Assembly (NCBI RefSeq): GCF_009765825.1
Contig: NZ_LMUR01000018.1
Coordinates: 1,157,703-1,193,513, forward strand
Direction of reading: 5' to 3'
DNA: 35,811 nucleotides
Origin: Granulicella sp. L60
GTDB lineage: Bacteria; Acidobacteriota; Terriglobia; Terriglobales; Acidobacteriaceae
Each line of letters begins with the position of its first letter. The first letter of the stretch is position 1. Of this stretch, positions 15,836-24,311 are shown piece by piece. Below the pieces are notes generated by a model. It had not been told where the DNA came from, did no database searches, and saw only the letters and a program-made list of their open reading frames with translations. The translations under genes were made by a program, and so were the position numbers.

Positions 15836-16120
15836 CTAGCGGGGGATGTCGAAGCCTATGGTGCGGAGGGCGTCGTCAGTGACGAGGTAGTTTTTGTCGG
15901 GGTCGGGGCGGACGTTTCTTGTCGGGTCAGGCTGTCCGAAGGAGTGCAGGTATATGCCAGCGGCTATGAAGGCGGAGTCGAGGTCGGCTGCGCTGCGGAA
16001 GGTGGCGGTGAAGGGATTGGGGGTGTGGGTGATGTCCTCCTGCTGCTCGTACTTCAGGAGGAGGCCTTCGGGATTTTTCGGGTCGGGCGTGCAGGTGAAC
16101 TTTACTTGATAGCTTTCCAT
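15836..16120 (-). CDS. Small hypothetical protein
   Basis: 94 residues, no signal peptide or membrane segment. It reads MESYQVKFTCTPDPKNPEGL, then LLKYEQQEDITHTPNPFTAT and FRSAADLDSAFIAAGIYLHS, ending LVTDDALRTIGFDIPR. The alternating polar/hydrophobic N-terminal strands and a central helix suggest a small alpha/beta fold. The ATG at 16120 is preceded by GGAAG seven bases upstream; longer in-frame starts are unsupported. I do not recognise the family. Its neighbours (hexamer tract downstream, MITE-like copy upstream) give no clue. Confidence 0.72.
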   Translation of the reverse strand: MESYQVKFTCTPDPKNPEGLLLKYEQQEDITHTPNPFTATFRSAADLDSAFIAAGIYLHSFGQPDPTRNVRPDPDKNYLVTDDALRTIGFDIPR

Positions 16121-16275
16121 GGTCGCTTCCTTCGTCGGCTTGCTGATTCGCCTGCTTGATCTTATTCGAGATGTCTCTTTGAGATGCTTGCCTGGATGGT
16201 TGGATGCAGGTTGTTGAGGGTGCTGTGTTGGTACGGGAGTGCGATGATGTTTCGATGGGTGGGTGTTTCTAGGGT

Positions 16276-16510
16276 GCATCGACCTATAGAGGGATGCGGA
16301 TCTGTTTGGATGTGGTGCGAGATGAGGGGGGAGTATAGGCACGTTGAGCGGAGACGCAGGTCCTTCGACTACGCCTCTCGCGATGAGACTGCGAGAGGCT
16401 CCGCTCAGGATGACGCTTTCTATAGCTATTCATCACTTACCCCTCAATCCATCACTCACCCTCCCACTTATCCTCCATCCATCACTTGCTCTCAGGCTGT
16501 AGGTCGATAC
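16276..16510 (-). mobile_element. MITE-like dispersed repeat, copy B
   Basis: The ends GCATCGACCTATAG and CTGTAGGTCGATAC form terminal inverted repeats of about 13 bp. The interior matches copy A on the opposite strand: the hairpin GCCTCTCGC-GATGAGACT-GCGAGAGGC, CTCCGCTCAGGATGACG and the GATGTGGTGCGAGATGAG segment. It is about 50 bp longer than A and C because the ATCCATCACT-type subrepeat near 16430-16485 is expanded. It sits between the small hypothetical gene and hscA. Confidence 0.82.
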
Positions 16511-16665
16511 TACGTAGGTGGTGTGGGTGTCTTTGGTAGTGCATTTCTTTGTGGCGGTCATCAGATGGTTAGGCGAATAGGCGCGATGCTGGTGTGGCCG
16601 GTGGTTGGTTGTGGTGGGGCGCGGTTGTAGGACAATAGAGAGATAGGAATTGAGGGGTTGATTTG

Positions 16666-18696
16666 ATGGCGGATGAGCGGGTTGTAGGGATTGATTTGGG
16701 TACGACGAATTCGTTGGTTGCGTTTATGGAGGGTGGTACGCCGGTGGTGATTCCTGGCGAGGATGGGGAGCGGCTGGTGCCGTCGGTGGTGGCGTGGACG
16801 GATAACGGCGTGGTAGTGGGGAATGCGGCGCGGGGGACGCTGATGGCGGACTCGGCGAGTGCGGTGTACTCGGCGAAGAGGCTGATGGGGCGGGATATTG
16901 AGGATGTGCAGGGGGAGCTGAAGCTGTTTCCGTTCAAGCTGGCGGAGGGGTTGAAGCCGGGTGAGGTGTTGAAGGTGAGCGTGGGCGGGTTGCTGCTGAC
17001 GCCGCCGGAGATCTCGGCGTATGTGCTGCAGCAGTTGAAGAAGAATGCGGAGAGGTTCTTTGGCGGGCCGGTGACGAAGGCGGTGATTACGGTTCCGGCT
17101 TACTTCAACGATGCGCAGAGGCAGGCTACGAAGGATGCTGGGCGGATTGCGGGGCTGGAGGTGCTAAGGCTGGTGAATGAGCCGACGGCGGCGGCGTTGG
17201 CGTATGGGTTGGAGAAGAACAAAGACGGACTGATTGCGGTGTATGACTTTGGGGGCGGGACGTTCGATGTCTCGATTTTGAAGCTGCATGAGGGCATCTT
17301 TGAGGTGGTGGCGACGGGTGGGGATACGCACCTGGGTGGGGACGATATCGACAACCTGATGATTGCGATTGCGCTGGATGATATTGCCGGGGATCTGGGC
17401 GTGGATGTTCGGGGGAACGGCGAGGCGGTGCAGGCGGTTCGCAAGGCGGTGATTGAGGCGAAGATTTTGCTGTCGAGCGCGGAGACGGCGACGTTGAATG
17501 TGGAGCTGCTGGCGGTGGGTGGAGGCGAGGCGAAGCGGTATCTGCGGAAGATTACGCGGGAGCAGTTTGAGGAGTTGACTGCGGGGGTGATTGCGCGGAC
17601 GGCGGAGCCTTGCAAACAGGCGCTGAAGGATGCGGGGCTGACGGCGGCGCAGATCGACGAGGTTGTGCTGGTGGGCGGGTCGACGCGGATTCCGGCGGTG
17701 CGGGTGATGGTGGATGATCTGTTTGAGCTGAAGGCGAGAGGGAAGAAGCCGCATACGGAGCTGAATCCGGATGAGGTGGTGGCGCTAGGGGCGGCGGTGC
17801 AGGCGCAGATTCTGGCGGGAGGGGCGACGGCGGGTTCGGGGCTGGAGGATCTGCTGCTGCTGGATGTGACGCCGCTGAGCCTGGGGATTGAGGCGCTGGG
17901 TGGAGTGGTGGCGAAGATTATTCAGAGGAACTCGACCATACCGGCGAGTGCGACGGAGCACTTTACGACGGGGGTGGATGGGCAGACGAATGTGGCGATC
18001 CATGTTGTCCAAGGCGAGAGAGAGTTAGCCAAGGATTGCAGATCGCTGGCGCGGTTCGATCTGAAGGGGATTCCGCCGATGGTGGCGGGGCTGCCGCGGA
18101 TTGAGGTGAAGTTTCTGATCGATGCGAATGGGATTTTGCATGTGAGCGCGCGGGAGCAGAGGAGCGGGAAGGAAGCTGAGGTTGAGGTGAAGCCGACGTA
18201 TGGGCTGACCGATGAGCAGGTGGAGACGATGATTCTGGACTCGTTTGATAACGCGGAGACGGATATTCAGGAGCGGCAGTCGATCGAGGCGAAGAACGAG
18301 GCTGAGACGATTTTGACCGCGGTGAAGAAGGGCAAGAGCCATGCGGCGTGGCAGATGTTGACGAGCGTGGAGATTGAGAAGATTGAACAGGCTGCGACGT
18401 TTTTAGAGGCTGCGGTGCCGGGTGGGGATCACAGGCAGATTCGCGCGGGGATTGAGCGGTTGGATAAGGCGACGCGGCGGTTTGCGGAGTTGATGATGGA
18501 TAACGCGGTGTCTGGCGCGATGCAGGGCAAGACGATGGAGGCCGCAGGTGAGAGCATAGGAGTAGGGCCTACGGCTCCGCATCCGTTTGCAAAGGCGCAG
18601 GTGACGAGCTCGCATGCGGATGTGAATGCTGAGACGAAGAAGATTGAGAGTTCCATTAAGGATGAGGCTACGGCCGGAGAGTCGACGGAAGATTGA
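16666..18696 (+). CDS. hscA: Fe-S cluster assembly chaperone HscA (Hsp70)
   Basis: 676 residues. HscA is the specialised Hsp70 that uses ATP to move Fe-S clusters from IscU to target proteins. The ATPase domain shows GIDLGTTNSLVA (phosphate 1), VYDFGGGTFDVSIL (phosphate 2) and VVLVGGSTRIPAVR (adenosine site). The substrate domain has LSLGIEALGGVVAKII and the HscA-like CRSLARFDLKGIPPMVAG and VKPTYGLTDEQV, which distinguish it from DnaK. It is about 60 residues longer than E. coli HscA, mostly a low-complexity C-terminal tail. ATG 16666 has GAGGGG upstream; a TTG one codon earlier is unnecessary. fdx starts 3 bp after the stop. hscB, iscU and iscS are absent nearby. Confidence 0.92.
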   Translation: MADERVVGIDLGTTNSLVAFMEGGTPVVIPGEDGERLVPSVVAWTDNGVVVGNAARGTLMADSASAVYSAKRLMGRDIEDVQGELKLFPFKLAEGLKPGEVLKVSVGGLLLTPPEISAYVLQQLKKNAERFFGGPVTKAVITVPAYFNDAQRQATKDAGRIAGLEVLRLVNEPTAAALAYGLEKNKDGLIAVYDFGGGTFDVSILKLHEGIFEVVATGGDTHLGGDDIDNLMIAIALDDIAGDLGVDVRGNGEAVQAVRKAVIEAKILLSSAETATLNVELLAVGGGEAKRYLRKITREQFEELTAGVIARTAEPCKQALKDAGLTAAQIDEVVLVGGSTRIPAVRVMVDDLFELKARGKKPHTELNPDEVVALGAAVQAQILAGGATAGSGLEDLLLLDVTPLSLGIEALGGVVAKIIQRNSTIPASATEHFTTGVDGQTNVAIHVVQGERELAKDCRSLARFDLKGIPPMVAGLPRIEVKFLIDANGILHVSAREQRSGKEAEVEVKPTYGLTDEQVETMILDSFDNAETDIQERQSIEAKNEAETILTAVKKGKSHAAWQMLTSVEIEKIEQAATFLEAAVPGGDHRQIRAGIERLDKATRRFAELMMDNAVSGAMQGKTMEAAGESIGVGPTAPHPFAKAQVTSSHADVNAETKKIESSIKDEATAGESTED

Positions 18697-18699
18697 ACT

Positions 18700-19131
18700 A
18701 TGAGTGATGCGAAGAAGGATGAAGTTGTGGATTTGTCGAAGCCTGCGGGCGAGGGAATGGTTCGTGTGACGTTTTTGCCTGAGGGCAGGACGGTGGAGTT
18801 TCCGTTCGATACGCTGCCGTATGAGGGACATGGACTGCCGATGTCGTTTCTGGATGTGGCGGAGAACTATGACATTTTTCTCGACCATGCGTGCGGCGGA
18901 GTCTGCGCTTGTACGACGTGCCATCTCCATGTGAAGGAGGGCGCACAGGGGTTGAGTGAGGCGGAAGATCTGGAGCTGGATCGGATGGAGACGGCAGCGG
19001 GGATTGAGTTGAACTCGCGGCTGGGCTGCCAGGCGGTGATCGAGCGGCCGGGGACGTATGTAGTGGAGATTCCGAAGTGGAACAGGAACTATGTGCAGGA
19101 GGGTAAGCCTGCTCATGGGCCGGGGTCGTAG
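18700..19131 (+). CDS. fdx: [2Fe-2S] ferredoxin of the isc type
   Basis: 143 residues, adrenodoxin-type ferredoxin supplying electrons for Fe-S cluster assembly. The cluster ligands are visible as Cys65-x5-Cys71-x2-Cys74 and Cys110 in HACGGVCACTTCHLHV and RLGCQAV; an extra Cys69 lies inside the loop. The family segment MSFLDVAENYDIFLDHACGG precedes it, and DRMETAAGIELNSRLGCQ follows. The N-terminus carries about 20 residues before the core. It begins three bases after the hscA stop with GGAAG as ribosome site, so the two are surely co-transcribed. Confidence 0.95.
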   Translation: MSDAKKDEVVDLSKPAGEGMVRVTFLPEGRTVEFPFDTLPYEGHGLPMSFLDVAENYDIFLDHACGGVCACTTCHLHVKEGAQGLSEAEDLELDRMETAAGIELNSRLGCQAVIERPGTYVVEIPKWNRNYVQEGKPAHGPGS

Positions 19132-19424
19132 AAGTTTGGTTTGTTGGAGGGGAATCGTGATATCCCTGCGGCCTGTGCGAAGAACATGCAGATGCATTGT
19201 CTGCTGAAGGATGTCGTGCGGCATGCGCTGTGGTCCGCCAGGATTGTCGATATTCAACTTACCAATACGGCGGCGAAGGATTTTAGCGCAGGCTGGTTTA
19301 TCTACAGCAGACGCCGACGTCGGGCTATGTGGGCAAGCAGTACTGCGTGGTGAAGTAGGCGCGAATTTGGCGTGTCTTAATCGGACGCAGCGATCTTCAA
19401 GGGTTTGGTTGTGGCTTCGGTAGT

Positions 19425-20396
19425 TCAGGCTGGGTGGATGCCGTATTTCAAATTCAGGAAGTGCTGCAGGTCCACGGGGAGGGTGACGGCTAGCTCTTGC
19501 CAAGTGAGGAGTTTCAGGCGGCAGGCGAAGGTTGGATGGCGGACGGCAGACAGGACCTGATACCAGGATTCGATGAGGTCGCTGCGGCGCGCATCGCAGA
19601 GTACGCAGAAGGATGTATTGGCGGCGTAGGCGGCGAGGACGTTGCGGATGAGCTGGTAGCTCTGAATGAGGCTGGGTGCAGGGCGGGATATCGAGATGGC
19701 TGGCGGAGTGTCGTCTGCCTGGGAGAGGTCTTCGACGTGTGGATGCGGGTTGGGGGCGATGCGTGAGGTGCGTGGGAGACGTGTGAGATCGAAGACGGCT
19801 TCGAGGTCGCGGTAGCGTTCGATGAGGCGAAGGGGCGCGGTTTGAAAGCTGGATTCGGTGAGCTTGGCTTCGAGGAAGAGATCGTTTAGCTGGAGGTCGA
19901 TCTCGGTGCGATCGGTGAGTTTTTTTGGAGCTTTGAGATTTTTGCGGTTGGTGTTGAGCGGGACGCCGGGGTTGATGCCGAAGTGGGGTTGGGCTGTGGG
20001 GTCGATGTTGAGCAGGCGCGCGATGGCTGGAGCGAAGGTGTCCCCGTTGAAGACGCCGGGGTGGCAGAAGATGTTCATCAGGAGGGCGTCGGAGCTGTTG
20101 GCGCAGTCGAGCTCCATCCACTGCCAGTCGGCGCGAGCGCGGAGTTTGCGGTGTGCGGTGTGGACTTTGGCGAGGCGGCGGGACCAGGCGGGGTTGGCGC
20201 AGATGGCGGCGTAGCTGGCGGGGTGGAAGTTGCCGTGGCGGGCTTGTTCGTCGCGTCCGAAGAGGATGCTGGGGGAGTTGCCGGGGGTCTGGTCGTGCAG
20301 GAGGTTTGTGGTGGTGGCGAGGTGCTGGGCGCGGGCGTTGAGATCGCGGCGGAGGAGTGAGGCGGACCAACGGGGTTGGGGAGGTTTGTGATTCAT
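19425..20396 (-). CDS. Unknown protein with PD-(D/E)xK nuclease-like motif
   Basis: 323 residues, soluble. The segment TEIDLQLNDLFLEAKLTES holds Asp167, then Glu176-x-Lys178 (EAK) at the end of the next strand. This is the arrangement of PD-(D/E)xK nucleases, with SYQLIRNVLAAY (Gln248) further on as a possible helix after the core. NTSFCVLCDARRSDLIESWY and KLLTWQELA would then form a later strand and helix. I recall similar proteins annotated as putative restriction endonucleases (PGN_0703 family), but could not check this. No methylase is nearby. It interrupts the hscA-fdx / iscX order on the opposite strand. The start has no Shine-Dalgarno site. Nuclease activity is inference only. Confidence 0.62.
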   Translation of the reverse strand: MNHKPPQPRWSASLLRRDLNARAQHLATTTNLLHDQTPGNSPSILFGRDEQARHGNFHPASYAAICANPAWSRRLAKVHTAHRKLRARADWQWMELDCANSSDALLMNIFCHPGVFNGDTFAPAIARLLNIDPTAQPHFGINPGVPLNTNRKNLKAPKKLTDRTEIDLQLNDLFLEAKLTESSFQTAPLRLIERYRDLEAVFDLTRLPRTSRIAPNPHPHVEDLSQADDTPPAISISRPAPSLIQSYQLIRNVLAAYAANTSFCVLCDARRSDLIESWYQVLSAVRHPTFACRLKLLTWQELAVTLPVDLQHFLNLKYGIHPA

Positions 20397-20474
20397 AACA
20401 ACGGGTGCGGGTTCTTGTAGTCTTTGTGTGGGCGAATGTTTGGTGCCTGAAGATTATTTTATGGGGGAGTATGT

Positions 20475-20690
20475 ATGCCGCGTGAGATCGATTGGACCGA
20501 TAGCGAAGAGATTGGAATTCAGCTGCAGGAGAAGTTTCCGGAGGTTGAGCCGTACACGGTGCGGTTTACGGATCTGCATAAGTATGTGACGGAGCTGCCG
20601 GGATTTGTGGGGGATCCGGGGAAGTCGAATGAGGGGATTTTGGAGGCGATTCAGGCGGCTTGGAATGAAGAGTATGAGGATGCTAAGTAA
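20475..20690 (+). CDS. iscX: Fe-S cluster assembly protein IscX
   Basis: 71 residues. IscX is a small acidic protein that binds IscS and iron and tunes the rate of cluster assembly. The family sequence is clear: IDWTDSEEIGIQLQEKFPEV (residues 5-24), VRFTDLHKYVTELPGF and DPGKSNEGILEAIQAAWNEE. The ATG at 20475 has GGGGAG six bases before it. The gene lies 1.3 kb beyond fdx, separated by the opposite-strand nuclease-like gene, so it probably has its own promoter in 20397-20465. A palindromic repeat starts 6 bp after the stop. Confidence 0.95.
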   Translation: MPREIDWTDSEEIGIQLQEKFPEVEPYTVRFTDLHKYVTELPGFVGDPGKSNEGILEAIQAAWNEEYEDAK

Positions 20691-20695
20691 AGATA

Positions 20696-20903
20696 TGTCC
20701 TGCCGGACGGGCCCACTGCTCGTGGGGAGGTCACTTCGTGACTTGTATACCTTGTCGTGTCAGGATCATCTCCTATGGGCCTCGCGTTGCTCAGCAATGA
20801 TGATTCCGACCATCGGGAGGAGCTTTGCTGATGGTGATTGCGTGACCGGTATACGCGTCACGAAGTGACCTCCCGCCGAGCAGGCGGCCCGTCCGGCAGG
20901 ACA
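20696..20903. repeat. 208-bp composite palindromic repeat, copy R3
   Basis: Same length and outer arms as R1 (TGTCCTGCCGGACGGGCC and complement), but its interior aligns with R1 in reverse orientation. The small hairpins are CCCAC-TGCTC-GTGGG (left) and CCGCC-GAGCA-GGCGG (right); GAGGTCACTTCGTGAC and its partner flank GTATACC / GGTATAC. The central left arm is degraded while CCGACCA.CGGGAGG is kept. It fills the whole gap between the convergent iscX and SDR genes, where it may act as a two-way terminator. Confidence 0.93.
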
Positions 20904-20911
20904 GAATCTTT

Positions 20912-21856
20912 CTAAAGAAAAGTCACGCCGGTGAGCTGTTCGCAGGCCTGCCAGAGGCGAAGTGCGGCCTCGGTGTCGTGCGCCTGTGAGGCGATCTTTG
21001 CTGGTCCTACGTGCTCGCCGCGCATCTCCTGAAAGCCCTGCGGGCCGTAGTAGCCTGCGTCCTGCACGTCGTCTGAAGTGGCGGCGTAGAGGGTCGGCAA
21101 CGCACCTTCGGAGTCGGTATTGAAGAGGATGCCGAGGAGATGATTGACGGCGTTGCGCATGGTTTTTTGCAGTGGAGAGTGGTCGCCGGCGAGAAAGAGG
21201 TTGGTGTTGGCTACGCCGGGGTGGGCGGCGACGCTAAGGATGGTGGAACCTGAGGCGCGGAGTCGGCGGTCCAGCTCGAAGGCGAAGAGAAGATTGGCGA
21301 GCTTCGATTGCTGGTAGGAGCGCATGGGTCCGTAGTTTTTGGACTGAAGGTCGTTGAGGTTGAGCTGGCCGCGTTTGTGCGCGATGGAGGCGATGGTAAC
21401 GATGCGCGGGCGGTAGGAGGACTCCGCGGCGGCCTGTTGCAGTGCGGGCAGAAGGAGGCCGGTGAGCGCGAAGTGGCCCAGGACGTTAGTGCCGAACTGT
21501 AGCTCGAAGCCGTCGGCGGTCTCGAGGCGTTTGGGTGGGGCGAAGACGCCGGCGTTGTTGATGAGGACGTGGAGCGGGCGCTTCTGGGCGAGCTCGGCGG
21601 CGGCGAAGGTGCGGATGGAGGCGAGCGAGGCGAGGTCGAGGATGGCGAGTTCGGTGTCGGTGCCGGGGGCTTCGGTGTGGAGGCGGTCGAGGGCGGCTTG
21701 ACCGCGCTGGCGATCGCGGGAGGCGAAGACGATGTGTGCGCCCTTGCGCGCGAGTTTGAGCGCGGCGTGGTAGCCGATGCCGCTGTTGGCGCCGGTGATG
21801 AGGATGCGCTTGCCCGTGAGGGAGGGGATGTCTGCGGCTTGCCAGTGCTTCGTCAT
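20912..21856 (-). CDS. Short-chain dehydrogenase/reductase
   Basis: 314 residues, classical SDR of the retinol-dehydrogenase-like group. The Rossmann motif TGANSGIG is at 21-28, NNAG at 100-103, and the catalytic Ser157 (in VTIASIAH), Tyr181 and Lys185 (YQQSK). After the Gly motif, FASRDRQRGQ has Arg residues that favour NADPH over NADH. The C-terminal part (HPGVANTNLF...GYYGPQGFQEMRG) is typical of broad-specificity oxidoreductases. Substrate unknown. It is divergent from the small catalase gene with 176 bp between them, which could mean shared regulation. Confidence 0.92.
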   Translation of the reverse strand: MTKHWQAADIPSLTGKRILITGANSGIGYHAALKLARKGAHIVFASRDRQRGQAALDRLHTEAPGTDTELAILDLASLASIRTFAAAELAQKRPLHVLINNAGVFAPPKRLETADGFELQFGTNVLGHFALTGLLLPALQQAAAESSYRPRIVTIASIAHKRGQLNLNDLQSKNYGPMRSYQQSKLANLLFAFELDRRLRASGSTILSVAAHPGVANTNLFLAGDHSPLQKTMRNAVNHLLGILFNTDSEGALPTLYAATSDDVQDAGYYGPQGFQEMRGEHVGPAKIASQAHDTEAALRLWQACEQLTGVTFL

Positions 21857-22032
21857 CTGTATTGGACGTTGCGAGGGGATGGATACGATGCGAAGTTTTT
21901 CCGGGCGAGTTTTGAGTGTGAGCGAGGCGTCTATTTTTTGGTGAAGTTAGTTTGAAATTCAAGGCGGAGAAGAGTCTCTTTTAATCGTTGCGAGAATCAG
22001 AGGTGCAATAGATTGTGAGGAGGAGAACGACG

Positions 22033-22983
22033 ATGCCATTGCCTACGGATGAGAAGCTTCTGGCGCTGAGTCAGGATTTGCTGAAGCAGTTTGACGCGAT
22101 CTTTGGGTTGAATCCAGGCTTTCGGCCGGCGCACGCGAAGGGGAAGTTGTTGACGGGGACGTTTCGGCCGTCGGGGGAGGCGAGGTCGCTGACTTCGGCG
22201 CCGCATGTGGTTCGGGAGTCTACGCCGGTGACGGTGCGGTTCTCGGATTCGACGGGGATTCCGCTGATTTCGGATAACGATCCGAATGCGAATCCGCGGG
22301 GATGCGCGATCCGGTTTCACCTTGCGAAGCATGTGCATACGGATATCGTCAGCCAATCGATGGACGGGTTTCCTACGAATACGGGGCAGGAGTTTCTAGA
22401 GTTACTGAAGGCGCTGGCGACGAGCGATCCGGCGAATCTGAAGGGGTCGCCGCTGGAGGCGTTTCTGGGGACGCACCCGAAGGCGCTGGCGTATGTGCAG
22501 GCGCCGAAGCCTGCGCCGTCGAGCTTTGCGCGGGAGAGCTATTTTGGCGTGACGGCGATGAAGTTCACGAACAAGGACGGGGTGAGCCGGTTTGGACGGT
22601 ACAGGATAGTGCCTGAGGCGGGGAATGAGCATCTAGACGATGCGGCGGTGGCGGCGAAGGGCGCGAACTACCTGTTTGAGGAGATTGTGGAGCGGGTGGC
22701 GAAGGGGCCGGTGCGGTTCAAGCTGATGGTGCAGGTGGCGGAGGAGGGTGATGTGGTGGACGATGCGACGATCCACTGGCCGGAGGAGCGGAGGGTGCAG
22801 GAGCTGGGCGTGCTGGAGTTGACGAAGGCGGTGATGGATGACGCTGCGGAACAGAGACAGATCATCTTCGACCCGATTCCGCGGGTGGAGGGGATTGAGC
22901 CTTCGGACGATCCTCTGCTGGAGGTGAGGGCGGCGGTCTATCTGCTGAGCGGACGGCGGCGAAGGGCGGCTCCGGTAGCTTAG
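22033..22983 (+). CDS. Small catalase-related heme peroxidase
   Basis: 316 residues, catalase core without the N- and C-terminal extensions of full catalases (about 480 residues or more). The distal His34 is in FRPAHAKGKLLTGTF. TPVTVRFSDSTGIP and NPRGCAIRFHL follow, and the proximal heme ligand is Tyr303 in EVRAAVYLLSGRRR (R-x3-Y). Such SrpA-like enzymes usually have weak catalase but good peroxidase activity. No signal peptide is seen, so it is cytoplasmic. ATG 22033 is preceded by AGGAGGAG; an upstream GTG at 22015 would overlap this ribosome site and is not used. Confidence 0.9.
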   Translation: MPLPTDEKLLALSQDLLKQFDAIFGLNPGFRPAHAKGKLLTGTFRPSGEARSLTSAPHVVRESTPVTVRFSDSTGIPLISDNDPNANPRGCAIRFHLAKHVHTDIVSQSMDGFPTNTGQEFLELLKALATSDPANLKGSPLEAFLGTHPKALAYVQAPKPAPSSFARESYFGVTAMKFTNKDGVSRFGRYRIVPEAGNEHLDDAAVAAKGANYLFEEIVERVAKGPVRFKLMVQVAEEGDVVDDATIHWPEERRVQELGVLELTKAVMDDAAEQRQIIFDPIPRVEGIEPSDDPLLEVRAAVYLLSGRRRRAAPVA

Positions 22984-23038
22984 GGCCGCGGTCTTCTTAG
23001 CGGGCTTTGCTGCAACTGGCTTATTCGGCTGGCTTTGC

Positions 23039-23263
23039 TTAGCTGTCCTTGCGGTAAAGGAGTTCGCGCATGGCTTGTCTTCGGGCGGCGTTGGCTTCGC
23101 TGGCGTTCTTGCGTTCGTCGGCGTCCATGCGCTGTTTGGTGGAGGAATCGCCGGTGGATTCGGGGATGCTGCACTCGGGGCAGCGGTTGGCGAATCCGGG
23201 CTTATCGGGCTTCAGTTCGAACTCTTCGGAGCAGACAGCGCATACTTTGATGGGAAAAGGCAT
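23039..23263 (-). CDS. Small zinc-ribbon protein
   Basis: 74 residues. The N-terminal half holds Cys8-x2-Cys11 (CAVC) and a second CPEC pair, a four-cysteine zinc ribbon. The second half is a charged helix, STKQRMDADERKNASEANAA followed by RRQAMRELL. The ATG at 23263 has GGAG five bases upstream; the longer open frame running to 23635 overlaps the yceD start and is an artefact. It is divergent from the yceD-rpmF-plsX cluster. Function unknown; similar small ribbons are found near ribosomal genes. Confidence 0.75.
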   Translation of the reverse strand: MPFPIKVCAVCSEEFELKPDKPGFANRCPECSIPESTGDSSTKQRMDADERKNASEANAARRQAMRELLYRKDS

Positions 23264-23427
23264 ACAGACTCCATGGTAACGGAGGCGGTCGATCCTGGTG
23301 AATTGCCCCGGTTGAGCTGGCTCTGGGCAGGTTCCCGGATGGGCTGGGCGGGCCTCGCTGGAGAGAGTGACGTGCGAGGGCGTGAAATGTTTCGCGGGCG
23401 GATGGCGGTGGCGCGGATATTGGGGGC

Positions 23428-23455
23428 TTGATCTGCGTGGCGAACCTGCTACCCT
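23428..23455 (+). promoter_or_regulatory. Candidate promoter of yceD-rpmF-plsX
   Basis: TTGATC (23428-23433) and TACCCT (23450-23455) are 16 bp apart. The -10 ends seven bases before the GTG start, so transcripts would be leaderless. No Shine-Dalgarno site lies before the GTG. Confidence 0.5.
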
Positions 23456-23462
23456 TAACGAT

Positions 23463-24020
23463 GTGCTGATTACCCCGCTCCAACTCGTAGACGAACCGCT
23501 TGAACTCAACGAAGTCATCGCTCCCGGAGTGCTGGAGTACGCGGCCGACATCCGGCAGGCGGGTCCGCTGCCTGTGAATGGGGTGGCGGATCTGTTGATC
23601 GAGCACCGCAGTTCGAGCTCGCATGTGAACGACATCCGGGTGCGGGCGAACTACAGCGCGGATTTTGAGATCCTGTGCGCGCGGTGCCTGGATCCGGTGG
23701 CGGTGCCGCTTTCGGGGGAGTTTGACCTGATCTTTCGGCCTGAGGCGGCGGATGCGGACTCCGGGGAGCGTTCTATTACTGCGGATGAGACCGAAATCGG
23801 GTATTATCAGGAGAGCGGTCTTTTGCTTGAGGATGTGGTGCGTGAGCAGGTGTTACTCTCCCTGCCGAGTCGCACCCTCTGCACGGCGGACTGCAAGGGG
23901 CTTTGCCCGCGCTGTGGTCAGAATCTGAATCAAGCGAAATGTTCCTGCGATGAGGCTCCGGCCGATGTGCGTTGGAATGCGCTTGCGGGTCTGGCGGACA
24001 AGCTCGAGCTGAAGCACTAA
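23463..24020 (+). CDS. yceD: YceD/DUF177 family 23S rRNA accumulation protein
   Basis: 185 residues. DUF177 (YceD) proteins lie next to rpmF in most bacteria and support 23S rRNA accumulation. The conserved part is visible: LCARCLDPVAVPLSGEFDLI around residue 80, then LLLEDVVREQVLLSLPSRTL followed by CTADCKGLCPRCGQNLN. Cysteine pairs there resemble a zinc site, and CSCDEA follows. The start is taken as GTG 23463, the only suitable in-frame start near the family N-terminus; ATG 23461 is out of frame. rpmF follows after 72 bp, plsX after that. Confidence 0.88.
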   Translation: MLITPLQLVDEPLELNEVIAPGVLEYAADIRQAGPLPVNGVADLLIEHRSSSSHVNDIRVRANYSADFEILCARCLDPVAVPLSGEFDLIFRPEAADADSGERSITADETEIGYYQESGLLLEDVVREQVLLSLPSRTLCTADCKGLCPRCGQNLNQAKCSCDEAPADVRWNALAGLADKLELKH

Positions 24021-24092
24021 TTTAAAGTTTTTGCCTCGTCGAATGCGTGCTTTTTTACGTGATTGCCGCGGCCGATTGAAAGGGATACTGCA

Positions 24093-24278
24093 ATGCCTAA
24101 TCCGAAACGGCGCCACTCGAAGCAACGGACTGCCAAGCGCCGCAGCCATGATTTTCTTACGCCCACCGGCCTCTCCGAGTGCCCCAACTGCCACGAGCGC
24201 AAGCTTCCTCATCGTGCCTGCCGCAAGTGCGGTACGTATAAGGGTCGCGACGTTCTTGTGACCAAAGAAGCAAGCTAA
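24093..24278 (+). CDS. rpmF: 50S ribosomal protein L32
   Basis: 61 residues, small zinc-binding protein of the large ribosomal subunit. MPNPKRRHSKQRTAKRRSHD is the standard basic start, followed by SECPNCHERKLPHRACRKCGTYKGR. It keeps the CxxC...CxxC zinc form (C+ type), which implies a zinc-replete L32. ATG 24093 has AAAGGGA upstream. It sits between yceD and plsX, the classic order that couples ribosome and phospholipid synthesis. Confidence 0.98.
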   Translation: MPNPKRRHSKQRTAKRRSHDFLTPTGLSECPNCHERKLPHRACRKCGTYKGRDVLVTKEAS

Positions 24279-24311
24279 CATCTTCCATTTACACCCTGCT
24301 CTTCCCTCCTG

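Noticed and set aside
15475..15882. Frame with GN/ND/KS dipeptide repeats
   Set aside because: Follows directly from the period-six DNA repeat, which stays open in several frames; no ribosome site or flanking domain.
19132..19424. 70-codon frame between fdx and the nuclease-like gene
   Set aside because: It has no recognisable domain, and its Arg-rich end suggests chance; possibly gene debris, but not supportable.
18403..20370. 655-codon minus-strand frame across hscA, fdx and the nuclease-like gene
   Set aside because: It overlaps clearly recognised genes in other frames and has shadow-like Arg/Pro-rich composition.
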